Assembly: GCA_050945515.1 (NCBI GenBank)
Contig: JBMNTB010000008.1
Coordinates: forward strand, 1 to 64,000
Direction of reading: 5' to 3'
Source of the DNA: UBA1046 sp050945515
Lineage (GTDB): Bacteria; Bacillota; Clostridia; Saccharofermentanales; DTU023
Length of the DNA: 64,000 nucleotides
Shown here in pieces: positions 50,443 to 60,431 of the stretch. Made by a program: the position numbers and the translations under genes. Positions within the stretch are counted from its first letter, which is position 1; each line of letters opens with the position of its first letter. The notes under the pieces are model-generated. The model made no database searches. It was not told where the DNA came from and saw nothing but the letters and a program-made list of their open reading frames with translations.

Positions 50443-51435
50443 TCAGGGATTGTCACGCCTGAATACAATCATATCTGCTGTCAAATCCAGTTGTCCCGAG
50501 CCCTGGTCAAGTAGTTTTCTACTTTCGGTCATTTCATGCAATTTTCTGATTGCTTCAGGCAAACTGCGACTGTCAGATACCTTAACTCGCCAGATCGCTT
50601 CATTATCAAACTGCAGAATTAAGGTGGCAAAACCGTTGGCTTGAGGACTAATAGATTTAGTCAAACCAATTAGTGGCTTGGACTCGGGAAATGCTTTATC
50701 TGACAAAATTAATTGTGCCGTAATTTCCGTGCAGATCTCCAGTAATTTCATCTCATCTTCATTGAGCTGTCTACCCGGTGTCAGTGGTTCCAGACTATTG
50801 AATTCTTCAATCACGGGCAAATATTCCGGCGGAGAATCGACTAGACGAATCACCTTTCCTGTGCTATCAACCAGAGCATATTTTAGCCCATTTCTTATAC
50901 AAGCAGTTTCAACTCGTTCCGTAACCTGAATCAGAATTCCTGATGGCCAAGAGAAACAGGCTTTGACGGTTGCCAGCTCAGGGAAAGCCTGCAGCAACTT
51001 TGTCTCCAAAGCACCGTAACGCAGGGTAAGATAATTGAGTAGACCGGGTCCTAAATCTAGAAAAGCGTGACGCTCAGATTCGAGATCTACTACAGATAGT
51101 ATATCCGCAGTCGCAATATCAACATTGCCGGTAATGTCAACATGGTCTAGCCTAAATGCAGGCAATAGTACAATCAATGTAATAAGGGCCAAAGCGACAG
51201 CAAAAAAGGCAAAGAGTTTTGCAAATAGACTTAGCCCGGTCTTTGTAGCACCACCTGCCGGATACCGCTGCTTTTCTGACGGATAATCAACAGTGGCTGC
51301 CTGATTCGCTGGCAGAGTTTTTGCAGATTTTGGGGCTTTGCCTGCTACTCTTGTTTGCTGTCTGCTCGCATTAGATCTCGACGGAGGATAGGATATATTT
51401 TCTATCTTCTTGCTTTTTTGTCTAATCCCTGCCAT
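50443..51435 (-). CDS. ftsQ: Cell division protein FtsQ/DivIB
   Basis: 330-residue bitopic protein of the divisome that links early and late proteins. A basic, disordered cytoplasmic region (~1-70), one TM helix (~72-93, LFAFFAVALALITLIVLL), a POTRA domain (FRLDHVDITGN…) and a beta domain with TERVETACIRNGLKYALVDSTGKV. Overlaps murG by 14 nt. The sequence is diverged, but membrane topology and position are decisive. Confidence 0.9.
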   Translation of the reverse strand: MAGIRQKSKKIENISYPPSRSNASRQQTRVAGKAPKSAKTLPANQAATVDYPSEKQRYPAGGATKTGLSLFAKLFAFFAVALALITLIVLLPAFRLDHVDITGNVDIATADILSVVDLESERHAFLDLGPGLLNYLTLRYGALETKLLQAFPELATVKACFSWPSGILIQVTERVETACIRNGLKYALVDSTGKVIRLVDSPPEYLPVIEEFNSLEPLTPGRQLNEDEMKLLEICTEITAQLILSDKAFPESKPLIGLTKSISPQANGFATLILQFDNEAIWRVKVSDSRSLPEAIRKLHEMTESRKLLDQGSGQLDLTADMIVFRRDNP

Positions 51436-52567
51436 CTCTGATTACCTGTAATAGAGTATCGTGAATTTTGGCTGTGGCATTAGGCAGAGCTTTTGTTCTG
51501 GCTTGTTTGCCCATATTAGCCAGACCCGCACTATCTTTTATAAGCATGAGGATCTGATCATGCAGATACTCGGCTGAAAATTCCTGATCACGGCACATCA
51601 ATGCCGCACCAACATCCATCAAAGTTCTGGCATTAAAGGTCTGGTGATCGTCCGCCGCATATGGATAAGGAATCAGAATTGATGGTAAGCCTAGTGCTGC
51701 CAGCTCAGCACAGGTCATAGCCCCGGCCCTGCCGACAAAAAGATCGGCCGAAGCCATCCAGAACAAACCGTCATAAAGATATTCACTAGCCGTAATATTT
51801 GGTGCAGCTGACAGCTGTTGGCATATTTCTTTACCGCGCTGCATGCCTGTGCTGATCGTCAGAAACAGATTCGGATATTTTGCAATCATAGCAGCCCACT
51901 TGCCGGACTCAACCAGATCGGCTACAGCGTTGTTTAGCGATCTGGCACCTAGGCTGCCCCCCATCATCACAACATGAAACACATCCTCTGCAATGTTCAG
52001 TTTGCGCCGTGCTTCGTCTTTAGTCAGTTTAAAGAAGCCTGCAGATACCGGATTTCCTGTAAGGACAGTTCTGGTCTTGCGCTTAAAGTATTTGACACTT
52101 TCTGCAAAGCTGATACAGACAGCTTTACAAAAAGGTCCAAAAAAGCGATTGGATCTACCCGGTAAGGCATTCTGTTCGTGGAGTAATACCGGTTTTCTTA
52201 ATAACAGTCCGGCAAAAACCAGTGGACTGCCCACAAAGCCTCCTGTACTGACAACAATATCAGGTTTATATCTCCTGATATATTTCATGCAATGGCAGAC
52301 TCCCGAAATATTCTCACGCAACCAGCGCAATTTTTTACGAATGCCGCGCGAAGGCAAGACAACTGCCCTGATGTATTCCAGTTTATAGCCGGCTCTGGCA
52401 ACAATTTCTGCTTCCAGGCTGTTCGTCAAACCGCAAAATACTATCTCCGCTTCCGGGTCCTGTTCTTTGGTATAGTTGGCCAAAGTCAAGGCAGGATTAA
52501 TATGTCCGCTGGTACCGCCAGCTCCGATCAACATCGTAAAATTTCTTTTTGATGCCATCTGCTTCAA
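51422..52567 (-). CDS. murG: UDP-GlcNAc:undecaprenyl-PP-MurNAc-pentapeptide GlcNAc transferase
   Basis: Makes lipid II from lipid I on the inner membrane face. 381 residues, GT28 fold: N-terminal GAGGTSGHINPAL, STGGFVGSPLVFAG, HEQNALPGRSNRF, MMGGSLGARSLN and the UDP-GlcNAc-binding VGRAGAMTCAEL…IPYPYAADDHQ. The ATG overlaps the ftsW stop as ATGA. MurG here directly follows ftsW, as in other dcw clusters. Confidence 0.96.
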   Translation of the reverse strand: MKQMASKRNFTMLIGAGGTSGHINPALTLANYTKEQDPEAEIVFCGLTNSLEAEIVARAGYKLEYIRAVVLPSRGIRKKLRWLRENISGVCHCMKYIRRYKPDIVVSTGGFVGSPLVFAGLLLRKPVLLHEQNALPGRSNRFFGPFCKAVCISFAESVKYFKRKTRTVLTGNPVSAGFFKLTKDEARRKLNIAEDVFHVVMMGGSLGARSLNNAVADLVESGKWAAMIAKYPNLFLTISTGMQRGKEICQQLSAAPNITASEYLYDGLFWMASADLFVGRAGAMTCAELAALGLPSILIPYPYAADDHQTFNARTLMDVGAALMCRDQEFSAEYLHDQILMLIKDSAGLANMGKQARTKALPNATAKIHDTLLQVIRDGRD

Positions 52568-53928
52568 CTGGCTGTACCTACTTCCTGTCGGTCCGAGTTT
52601 GCAACAATGCTCTGTTGTTGCTCGCGCCTATTTCTTACTAAGATACGACTCAATTCCGGATCTTCTTTTTGATCCCATTTGGATACGAGCAGGATCATAC
52701 CTGCCGCCAAAACGAAAAAGGCATTCGCTGTACCGCCCGAACTAAAGAAAGGTAAAGAAATACCTGTAGCAGGCAATAGATTAGTTGCTACACCGAAGTT
52801 GATCAGCGCCTGCAGAACAAGAAAGAAAGTATATCCTGCGGCAATCATTAGACCCGCTCTGCTTTTCGCACCCAGAGCTACACTGAAACCACGAAACATA
52901 AAAGCTATAAATAACAGAAGAATAAACGCTGTGCCGAGAAAGCCCAGTTCTTCTCCAATAATAGCTAGTACATAATCATTATGCGCTTCCGGCAGCCAGT
53001 TCATCTTCTGCACGCTGCGACCAAGACCAACTCCTGTCAATCCGCCGGATCCTAACGCAATCTGAGCCTGTTTGATCTGCATAATATCATCGGCAGATAC
53101 ACTGCCCGGATCCTGATAAGCATCCAGGCGCCTAAAGACATGGGCAAATCTTTTGGATAAGAAGTCACTATTGCTCATGCCTGTAAACCAGGGCAATATG
53201 ACGAGAAGCAGTAGTCCCAGGATCAGCAAAATAGCCACTAACTGAATGGAGCCGGATATCCAGACTGACCGCTGTAATCCTGCAAATAAAAACATCGCAA
53301 ATACGACAATAGCAAAGATAAGTGCTGCCGAAAAATGAGGTTGGACAATAATCAGTCCAAACCAGACCAACATCTTACAGGCCGGCAAGGTCAAAAGATG
53401 CCAACCCTGTCGCCAGAATTTCTGCCAGGGATCACGCCATTTATTTTTGAGCTTCTGCATCTGCTGTTTCAGATGTTCAAGTTCAAGCGACAGCCAGAGT
53501 ACAGCACCGTATTTGGCCACCTCTGATGGCTGGAAAGTAAAGATTTTCAAATCAAGCCAGCGCTTAGCGCCGTTAATTGTCTGCCCTCTAATCAGAACTA
53601 ATGCCAGAAAAACCGTAACCACAATATATAGGGCATGTCTGAACCAGCGTCCGCGGAAAAAATTCAGATGAACGAATCTGGCCATAAAAATTGAGGCCAA
53701 AAGTGCAACACCGGTAATGCCGATCTGCTTGCTAATCAAGGCGCTTGAACTGTCGCCTGTTCTGGCAAAACTGATGCTAATGCTCGAACTAAACATCATC
53801 ACCAAGCCAAAAGTGCACAGAATCAAACAGATGATCAAAAGTGGCAGATCCATTTTGCGAAATCCGGAATAGTCCGCGTTTTTATCGAGAGACTGGATCG
53901 ATTTTTGTTTTTGATTCATAGTACTCAT
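52564..53928 (-). CDS. ftsW: SEDS peptidoglycan polymerase FtsW/SpoVE
   Basis: 454 residues, about ten TM helices. SEDS glycosyltransferase that polymerises septal peptidoglycan with the class B PBP. Seen: FQPSEVAKYGAVLWL, EAHNDYVLAIIGEELGFLG, and the C-terminal NFGVATNLLPATGISLPFFSSGGTA motif split around TM9-10. A large charged loop sits between FTFQPSE and the long extracellular loop containing the catalytic Asp. Position in the dcw cluster marks it as FtsW rather than RodA; a sporulation paralogue role cannot be ruled out. Confidence 0.94.
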   Translation of the reverse strand: MSTMNQKQKSIQSLDKNADYSGFRKMDLPLLIICLILCTFGLVMMFSSSISISFARTGDSSSALISKQIGITGVALLASIFMARFVHLNFFRGRWFRHALYIVVTVFLALVLIRGQTINGAKRWLDLKIFTFQPSEVAKYGAVLWLSLELEHLKQQMQKLKNKWRDPWQKFWRQGWHLLTLPACKMLVWFGLIIVQPHFSAALIFAIVVFAMFLFAGLQRSVWISGSIQLVAILLILGLLLLVILPWFTGMSNSDFLSKRFAHVFRRLDAYQDPGSVSADDIMQIKQAQIALGSGGLTGVGLGRSVQKMNWLPEAHNDYVLAIIGEELGFLGTAFILLLFIAFMFRGFSVALGAKSRAGLMIAAGYTFFLVLQALINFGVATNLLPATGISLPFFSSGGTANAFFVLAAGMILLVSKWDQKEDPELSRILVRNRREQQQSIVANSDRQEVGTAS

Positions 53929-53941
53929 AATATCATCACCG

Positions 53942-54946
53942 TTAAAAGGGATAAATGGTTAGCAGGCCCAACGCCCCACATATAATCGCTACCAAACAGA
54001 ATACCACAACAACTTTTGTTTCCTTCCAGCCACATAGCTCAAAATGGTGGTGGATCGGCGCCATTCGGAAAATCCGCTTACCGCCTGTCCGTCGGAAGTA
54101 CAGAAACTGAAGCACCACTGATAGTCCTTCAAAAACGAAGACAAAGCCCGTTATCAGCATCAGCCACGGAACGCCAAGCATCAAAGTAATGCCTGCAAAA
54201 CCGGCGCCAAGAGCCTGAGATCCTGTATCACCCATAAATATCTTAGCCGGATGGCGATTGAAAACTAAAAAACCTAAACAGCCTGCTGCCAGCACAAGGC
54301 TTAGTAGCATGGCAGGGAAATAGGCCTCAATCAAATCTTTAAGCAGCCAGGCAGTAAGGGCTAAAAATAGGCTGGTAATCACAGTCAAGCCGGACAACAA
54401 GCCGTCAAGCCCATCCGTAATATTAACCGCATTGCTTATATAAAATATAAATAGGACTACAAAAGCACCATACAAGAGCTTCCACCAACCACTGATTACC
54501 AGAACCTTTCGTACCACCGGTAAGATCAAGATGGGGTCATCGGTCATCACAAACAGATACCAGAGCGTAAAAAGGACTGAAAAAAGTCCTAATAGAATCG
54601 TCTTTTGACTGACAGACAAACCCTTTTTGTTAACTTTTACTTTGATAAAGTCATCAATAAAACCTACTAGGCTGAATAGCAGCATCAGTAAAGATACGAC
54701 ACTGAAGCTCAGTAGCTTGGGTCTTGCCAGTGGCAGAATGATAGCAATCACTATCAAGGGCAGCAGAAAAAAAATACCACCGAATGTTGGTGTACCCGAT
54801 TTGACAAAATGAGTCTTGGGACCATCATCCCGGACAGTTTGAACCAGTTGAAATTTCCTGATTAAAGGCAAGCCGACCAGACCGGTCAAAACCGTTCCGA
54901 TTAACATAACGAAAAACAAAATCACAGCTTGCCAAAAAGGTGTCAT
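53942..54946 (-). CDS. mraY: Phospho-MurNAc-pentapeptide translocase
   Basis: Transfers phospho-MurNAc-pentapeptide to undecaprenyl phosphate, giving lipid I. 334 residues, ~10 TM. Seen: GTPTFGGIFFLLPL (first catalytic Asp region), FIDDFIKVK, NAVNITDGLDGLLSG, FMGDTGSQALG and the HHHFELCGWKE motif. Start: ATG 54946 (MTPFWQAVILFF), 7 nt after the murF stop; the frame to 55090 runs inside murF. No murD follows before ftsW, an unusual gap. Confidence 0.96.
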   Translation of the reverse strand: MTPFWQAVILFFVMLIGTVLTGLVGLPLIRKFQLVQTVRDDGPKTHFVKSGTPTFGGIFFLLPLIVIAIILPLARPKLLSFSVVSLLMLLFSLVGFIDDFIKVKVNKKGLSVSQKTILLGLFSVLFTLWYLFVMTDDPILILPVVRKVLVISGWWKLLYGAFVVLFIFYISNAVNITDGLDGLLSGLTVITSLFLALTAWLLKDLIEAYFPAMLLSLVLAAGCLGFLVFNRHPAKIFMGDTGSQALGAGFAGITLMLGVPWLMLITGFVFVFEGLSVVLQFLYFRRTGGKRIFRMAPIHHHFELCGWKETKVVVVFCLVAIICGALGLLTIYPF

Positions 54947-54953
54947 TGTCTGC

Positions 54954-56435
54954 CTACTTCCCACCAAAGCGCAATTTAATGGCATCGGCAATATGTTCAA
55001 GTTCAAAATAACGGGAGGCCTTAACCATGATCGCATCCTTGGGGTGAATTGCCTCCAGCACCTCTTGTCCCATCGTATCCCGATCCTCAAACCACCTGGT
55101 CTTGATGGTTGGCGCCTTCGTATGCAAATACTCAGCTACTCGCTGCATTTCCTCCCCTATGAGATAAATCTCGCGGAAACCCATGTCAATCATCTGATCG
55201 GCAATCTCAAGGTGGAGCTTGCGAGCATATTGGCCCAATTCTCTCATATCACCAAAAACACCAATTCGTTGAGCCGATTCGGAAATATGAGATAGGGTAG
55301 TTAAACCGCTAGTCATAGCTTCCGGTGAGGAATTATACGAATCATCTAACAGCAAAATATTCTGCTCTAACATGCTTATTTGCTGTCTGGCACCAGTATT
55401 CACAAAGTCGCTTGCAGCCTGTGCCGCAAGATTCATTTCCAGGCCCTGCACATAGGCACAGGCAAGCCCGAACATAGTAGATTCCGTCAGATGAGAAGCT
55501 GCAAAAGGCAGATGGATCGGCCAGCTTTCTTCAGGAGTAAAGCTGCATTTGACTCTGAAATCAGTACTGTCAGCTGCAAGAACCAGATCTTCATACCAGA
55601 AGATAGGAAAACCTTCCGCCAGGATTTCGTCTTTATATTTCAGGCTGGAAACAAACCAGGTGGCGAAGCGTGTATCTTCTTTGTTAGCTACCGCCCAGGA
55701 TCTGAGACTGGCATCATTGCCGTTGAGCAAAACCAGACTATTTTCCTTCATATCGCGCAGTAAATCCGTCTTTTCTTTTAGAATCGCTTCCCTGCTGCCA
55801 AAATACAGAGCATGACTGTAGCCTATGCCGGTGATGATCGCAATATCCGGCCGAGCTAAAGCAGAAAGTTCAGCCATTTCATCGATTCTATCCACAGCAA
55901 TCTCAGCCACCAGAACTTGAGCTTCAGCATTCGTACTCAAGATGGTATAGGATAGACCAATTTGATTATTGAGATTTGCATCCGACTGCTCTGTGCGAAG
56001 CTGAGAGTTCAAAATCTGATGGACCATACGCCTGGTTGTGGTTTTGCCTACTGAACCTGTAACGCCGATGATTGTCGTCTCTAATGTCTGTCGGTAACCG
56101 GCAGCGATTTTCATATAGGCTGCCAAAGTATCACTGACCAGCAATAGTTCCGGCGCCCCCGGTTCATGAATCCGGTTTTGCATTTCCTGTGCCTGGGCGG
56201 AGTTTGCATCCATAATGAGCATGCCTGCTCCCCGTTTGATCGCTTGATCAATAAAATTATGCCCATCAAAATTCTCGCCCCGTAAAGCCAGAAACACTTC
56301 GCCCGGTACCAGTGATCTGGTATCAGTCGAAATACCGGGATAAAATTTCTCGGTATCATTGGCAGAATTTTTACTTCGTATCAGTTTACCGCCTGTCCAT
56401 TGCTGGATCTGGTTGGGTAAAAATCTTGTCTTCAT
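54954..56435 (-). CDS. murF: UDP-MurNAc-tripeptide--D-Ala-D-Ala ligase
   Basis: Adds D-Ala-D-Ala to complete the pentapeptide. 493 residues. Seen: N-terminal GISTDTRSLVPGEVFLALRGENFDGH, the ATP P-loop ITGVTGSVGKTTTRRM, the Mur ligase central part with NDASL and the C-terminal DDSYNSSPEAM (DxYNxxP typical of MurF not MurE). Start ATG 56435 (MKTRFLPNQ) with GGGGGAT 6 nt upstream. Confidence 0.95.
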   Translation of the reverse strand: MKTRFLPNQIQQWTGGKLIRSKNSANDTEKFYPGISTDTRSLVPGEVFLALRGENFDGHNFIDQAIKRGAGMLIMDANSAQAQEMQNRIHEPGAPELLLVSDTLAAYMKIAAGYRQTLETTIIGVTGSVGKTTTRRMVHQILNSQLRTEQSDANLNNQIGLSYTILSTNAEAQVLVAEIAVDRIDEMAELSALARPDIAIITGIGYSHALYFGSREAILKEKTDLLRDMKENSLVLLNGNDASLRSWAVANKEDTRFATWFVSSLKYKDEILAEGFPIFWYEDLVLAADSTDFRVKCSFTPEESWPIHLPFAASHLTESTMFGLACAYVQGLEMNLAAQAASDFVNTGARQQISMLEQNILLLDDSYNSSPEAMTSGLTTLSHISESAQRIGVFGDMRELGQYARKLHLEIADQMIDMGFREIYLIGEEMQRVAEYLHTKAPTIKTRWFEDRDTMGQEVLEAIHPKDAIMVKASRYFELEHIADAIKLRFGGK

Positions 56436-56511
56436 ATTGTATCCCCCGTCAATATCACCTTGCTTAGTATAGAACAGTGACTGTAAACAGTCATTTTCTT
56501 TTTTCCCTTGT

Positions 56512-58893
56512 TTATTCGTCCGGTTTTTCAAACCAGATATCGATTACCGATCCTCTGACCACTTTGCCCTGTGCCGGATTATCTATCGCTTTATCTATCT
56601 GCGGTGCCCCAACTTCGTCAGCTTCTTGTGCGTCAATCTGCTGCCTGGAAGGCGCCGGACTCTGGGAAACTACTCCCTGTGTGGGTAAACCATGAGTCCT
56701 CAGAACTACTCCCGCTGATTCAGCCAGCCAGATGCAACTATGGTAGTCCAGATTGGAAAAATCAGGTACATTAACCTGAGTTGTATCTCCACTGTCGGTC
56801 AACCAGATTGTTGATCCCACCGCCACTTCCGAACCGGGTGTCAGATTCAGATAAGCAACTTTGTCATCATAACTCATCTCAGGATGGGCGCGAAAACCAT
56901 ATAGATCCAGTGCCGATAGTGCAAAAGCCGCCTCACTATATGTCAGACCATTGATATCAGGCAATCTGACATTTTTGGCCAGCTTGGCTGTCTCATTGGC
57001 ATTGTAATCACGCTGATAACCCCTCATATCCATAATTCGGCCCATCAATCTTTTGGTATGCTGAGCTACAATCGCACTACTGGGAAACTTATTTACAGGC
57101 TTCTTAACCAGTATCATGCAAAGAATATCTGCTGATTCATTTGGTCCTACAGCGATAAAGGAATAGGTATTCTGCTTATCAAATTCATCGGTAGAGGTGC
57201 TGGTTTTACCACCGATCTCAAGACCTGCACAGCCGAATGTTGATAGATAGCTGACATTTCCCGCCTCCTTCAGTAACTTACACATTCTGGCTGAGGTTTC
57301 TGCCGAAATAATCTGCACCGGCTGTCCTGCAACAACTTTCTCCGTTACGCCGTCAGGATTGACAAATTCCCTAACTACTGATGGCTGAACAAGATAACCT
57401 CCATTGACGATAGCAGCATAGGCACGGGCCATATGGAGAGGTGTCACAGCCACTGATTCGCCGAAGGTAATGTTGGCATAATCCAATTTGCTGGGTCTGT
57501 CGTGAAAAATAGTATTGGTTTCTGCCGGCAGATCAATTCCCGTTTTGTCCATAAAGCCATAGGTTCTGAGATAATCGTAAAATAGATCCTGATCAATTCT
57601 CTGCCCAATCTGGACAAAAACAGGATTGCAGGAATTGACAAAGGCCTGTGCCACACTCTCAACACCATGGCCGCTTTTTAACAAACAACTAATTGTATGG
57701 CTCATAACTTCAATTGGACTGTCATCAAATTCTGTCGCTTCGGTCACCGCCGCTTCCTCAAAAGCAATGGCAGCAGTAACTGCTTTCATGGTTGAACCAG
57801 GCTCAAACACATCGGATATTATCGCATTTCGCCAGACTTGCGAGCTGAGCTGATTGACCATCTTATCAAGATCAGGGTTCCAATAGTGCGGGTCGATTCC
57901 CCCGGGCACGGCTGTCGGATACTGGCTTTGCATTGTTGGAATTTGTCCCATGGCATAAATCCATCCGGTATTTACATCCATTACCAGACCCATTACACCG
58001 GTATTTAAACCTGCCACACCGGCAATCTGCTCCAATTCATGTTGCAAGACTTCTTGCATTTTCAGATTGAGATGCAAATGCATATCCGCACCATCAACCT
58101 TCTGCTGGTCAGTAGGGATGGAGAAAGGCACCGTTCCGTGATTGCGGTAATTATCTCTTCTGGCGTAACTATACCCTGCTTCGCCGCTCAGGATTGTATC
58201 ATAATAAGCTTCAAGCCCTGCAACTCCTTGCAGCTTCTGATCCTCAAAACGGGTAAAGCCAACGACTTGGCCGGCCAAGTCGCCATTATTATACAAACGC
58301 TCAGAAGTAAGATCGAAAGTATAGCCACCTACTCTGTTCTCGGCCAGCCAGTTTCTCAGGATTTCCGCTTTTTCCTCCGGTACATTCTTAGCAATCTGGA
58401 TATAGCTGCGCTCCTTCTGTTCCAACCAGGATCTCATTTTTTCAACGGGAATTTCGAGCGTAGCGGAAGTAAAGTCGATTATTTCCGTCTCATTAACTCT
58501 TTTATTAATGGAACGAACATTAGCCGGGGTAATACCGATACTGTATTTGATAACTGAAGATGCAATCAAAATACCATCGCTATCATAAATATCGCCGCGT
58601 TTGGGCTGGCTTCTTTGCATGATGAATTGCTGATTCGCACCGGCAGCTACATATCTATCATATTTTTCGACTTGGATTTGATACAGGTTAAGCAAAATAA
58701 TAATCGCTACCAGACTGATCGCCAGAGATAAAAACCGGATAACTCTTACACCACGGGCCGTTTTTTTTCTGCCCGCCCGGCGCGAGCCTCCGGATTTCGC
58801 TCTGGGAACAACAGAATCAACATGTGACATTCTGTCGTCATGTTGAGTTGACTTAGTTATATCATTTTGTCCTCTGCTCTTTCTAAATAACAC
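56512..58893 (-). CDS. Class B penicillin-binding protein with PASTA domains (FtsI/SpoVD-like)
   Basis: 793-residue septal transpeptidase. Basic cytoplasmic tail, TM helix ~53-70, PBP dimerisation domain (~95-260) beginning PKRGDIYDSDG, transpeptidase (~295-620) with S367TMK, S421CN and a third motif reading K563TS rather than KTG, then two PASTA domains (~650-710, ~715-790). Works with FtsW to build the septum or, if a SpoVD, the spore cortex. The Ser in KTS is a rare change at a motif that lines the active site and could alter beta-lactam affinity. Between ftsL and murF in the dcw cluster. Confidence 0.92.
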   Translation of the reverse strand: MLFRKSRGQNDITKSTQHDDRMSHVDSVVPRAKSGGSRRAGRKKTARGVRVIRFLSLAISLVAIIILLNLYQIQVEKYDRYVAAGANQQFIMQRSQPKRGDIYDSDGILIASSVIKYSIGITPANVRSINKRVNETEIIDFTSATLEIPVEKMRSWLEQKERSYIQIAKNVPEEKAEILRNWLAENRVGGYTFDLTSERLYNNGDLAGQVVGFTRFEDQKLQGVAGLEAYYDTILSGEAGYSYARRDNYRNHGTVPFSIPTDQQKVDGADMHLHLNLKMQEVLQHELEQIAGVAGLNTGVMGLVMDVNTGWIYAMGQIPTMQSQYPTAVPGGIDPHYWNPDLDKMVNQLSSQVWRNAIISDVFEPGSTMKAVTAAIAFEEAAVTEATEFDDSPIEVMSHTISCLLKSGHGVESVAQAFVNSCNPVFVQIGQRIDQDLFYDYLRTYGFMDKTGIDLPAETNTIFHDRPSKLDYANITFGESVAVTPLHMARAYAAIVNGGYLVQPSVVREFVNPDGVTEKVVAGQPVQIISAETSARMCKLLKEAGNVSYLSTFGCAGLEIGGKTSTSTDEFDKQNTYSFIAVGPNESADILCMILVKKPVNKFPSSAIVAQHTKRLMGRIMDMRGYQRDYNANETAKLAKNVRLPDINGLTYSEAAFALSALDLYGFRAHPEMSYDDKVAYLNLTPGSEVAVGSTIWLTDSGDTTQVNVPDFSNLDYHSCIWLAESAGVVLRTHGLPTQGVVSQSPAPSRQQIDAQEADEVGAPQIDKAIDNPAQGKVVRGSVIDIWFEKPDE

Positions 58894-58905
58894 AGAAAAG
58901 CGCTC

Positions 58906-59475
58906 CTATGGTTGGGATTGACGCTGATCCATTACCCAATCTATTACAGTACCGACTGCAAAATCGTATTCCATCTCACTAGCAGAACCTGCTGTATACA
59001 CAACTTTATCGCTTACACTAAAATCCAACTGTACGATTTGCTGTGGGCTTACCTGTTGCAGTCCAGCTTCCGTGCGGGCATTCTCTCTGATCTCATCAAG
59101 ATTAATTTTGTTGATGATAGCGTTCTGAATCAGAGAATTCTCGATTTCTAATTCTTTAATTTCTCGATTTAATCTGATATTTGAGAAGTTCAGTTCCGTA
59201 ATTTTGGCGTAACGCAAAACTGAAATGCCTAGTACCGCCACAGCTGCAATAACTACCAGAACCAGGCTAAACAGATGTCTGCTTCGGGCGCGAGTTCCTT
59301 GTTTGTAGTTTAAGTAGATATTATTTTCATACTGCAGTCTGTGCAGTCTGCGCTCACGTTTGCGCCTTTCCGTCTCATAATCAGGAAATGGCAAAGGTCC
59401 GGGTGATGTATACGGATATAATTCCGGTGCCAAATTGCCCTTTAAGGCCAAATTGCCGTGCTCATATCGATTCAT
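58906..59475 (-). CDS. ftsL: Cell division protein FtsL
   Basis: 189 residues, position-defined. A long basic N-terminus (~1-65), one TM helix (~68-87, LFSLVLVVIAAVAVLGISVL), and an extracellular coiled coil (ITELNFSNIRLNREIKELE and on) that pairs with DivIC/FtsB. Longer than typical FtsL (~120). The ATG overlaps the rsmH stop as ATGA. Confidence 0.85.
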   Translation of the reverse strand: MNRYEHGNLALKGNLAPELYPYTSPGPLPFPDYETERRKRERRLHRLQYENNIYLNYKQGTRARSRHLFSLVLVVIAAVAVLGISVLRYAKITELNFSNIRLNREIKELEIENSLIQNAIINKINLDEIRENARTEAGLQQVSPQQIVQLDFSVSDKVVYTAGSASEMEYDFAVGTVIDWVMDQRQSQP

Positions 59476-60431
59476 GCCAGCCTCCTCTCAAATACTCGTA
59501 AGCGCGCGCTGCGAGCACGCCGATTGTTTTGCAGCTCCTCTACACTGGCCGTGTCATTCGGAACATTGATTATAGTGCCGACGGACTCTCTGTCACAGGC
59601 ACATATCGGCAGATCCGGCGGACAAATACACGGCCTTTCCCACTGTCTAAAACGCTGCTTCACCAGTCTGTCCTCCAGGGAATGAAAAGTAATGATAGCT
59701 ATTCTTCCCCGGTCTGCCATTATGCCGGGCAGTTGATCCAATAACTGCTCCAGCTCTACCAGCTCATTATTGATAGCAATCCTGATGGCTTGAAAGCTCC
59801 TGCGAGCCGGGTGCTGCTTTTCACGCCGGGAAGCGGCGGGCATGCTTCTAACAATAATCTCTGCCAATTCCGCAGTCGTTGAAATTGCAGCGCTATCCCT
59901 CGCTCTAATGATGGCCTGTGAGATACGCCCGGCATACCTTTCTTCACCATATTCACTCAGGACTCTTTGTAATTCCGACTGAGTAACCCGGCTTAGCCAT
60001 TGCGCCGCAGTTTCTCCGCCGGTTTTATCCATCCTCATATCCAGCGGACCATCCTGCTGGTAGGAAAAACCTCGTTCCTGCTGGTCCAGCTGGACGGAAG
60101 ACACACCCAGATCTGCCAAAATTCCATCTACAGACTCAATACCCCTCACTTGCAGAATTTGTTTCAGGTTAGAGAAATTATTTCTCACTACTTCCCAATT
60201 CCCTTCTGCTTTCATCTTGTCCAGTTTCAACTTGGTTGCCTTACATGCCTCGCAATCACGATCCAGGGCGATCAGACTGCCTTTCGCACTAAGTTTCGAC
60301 AGTATCAGCGAACTATGTCCGCCATCCCCTGCCGTACAATCGACATATCTGCCCTCCGGTACAATCTTCAGCGCCTTTATAACCTCAGCGGCAAGGACCG
60401 GAATATGCCCCAAGCTACAATCCCTTGACAT
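59472..60431 (-). CDS. rsmH: 16S rRNA (cytosine1402-N4)-methyltransferase
   Basis: 319-residue SAM-dependent methyltransferase (MraW) acting on C1402 of 16S rRNA. Seen: HIPVLAAEVIKAL at the start, GRYVDCTAGDGGHS (SAM site), DGILADLGVSSVQLD, RGFSYQQDGPLDMRMD, and IITFHSLEDRLVKQRF. Overlaps mraZ by 17 nt. Confidence 0.96.
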   Translation of the reverse strand: MSRDCSLGHIPVLAAEVIKALKIVPEGRYVDCTAGDGGHSSLILSKLSAKGSLIALDRDCEACKATKLKLDKMKAEGNWEVVRNNFSNLKQILQVRGIESVDGILADLGVSSVQLDQQERGFSYQQDGPLDMRMDKTGGETAAQWLSRVTQSELQRVLSEYGEERYAGRISQAIIRARDSAAISTTAELAEIIVRSMPAASRREKQHPARRSFQAIRIAINNELVELEQLLDQLPGIMADRGRIAIITFHSLEDRLVKQRFRQWERPCICPPDLPICACDRESVGTIINVPNDTASVEELQNNRRARSARLRVFERRLA

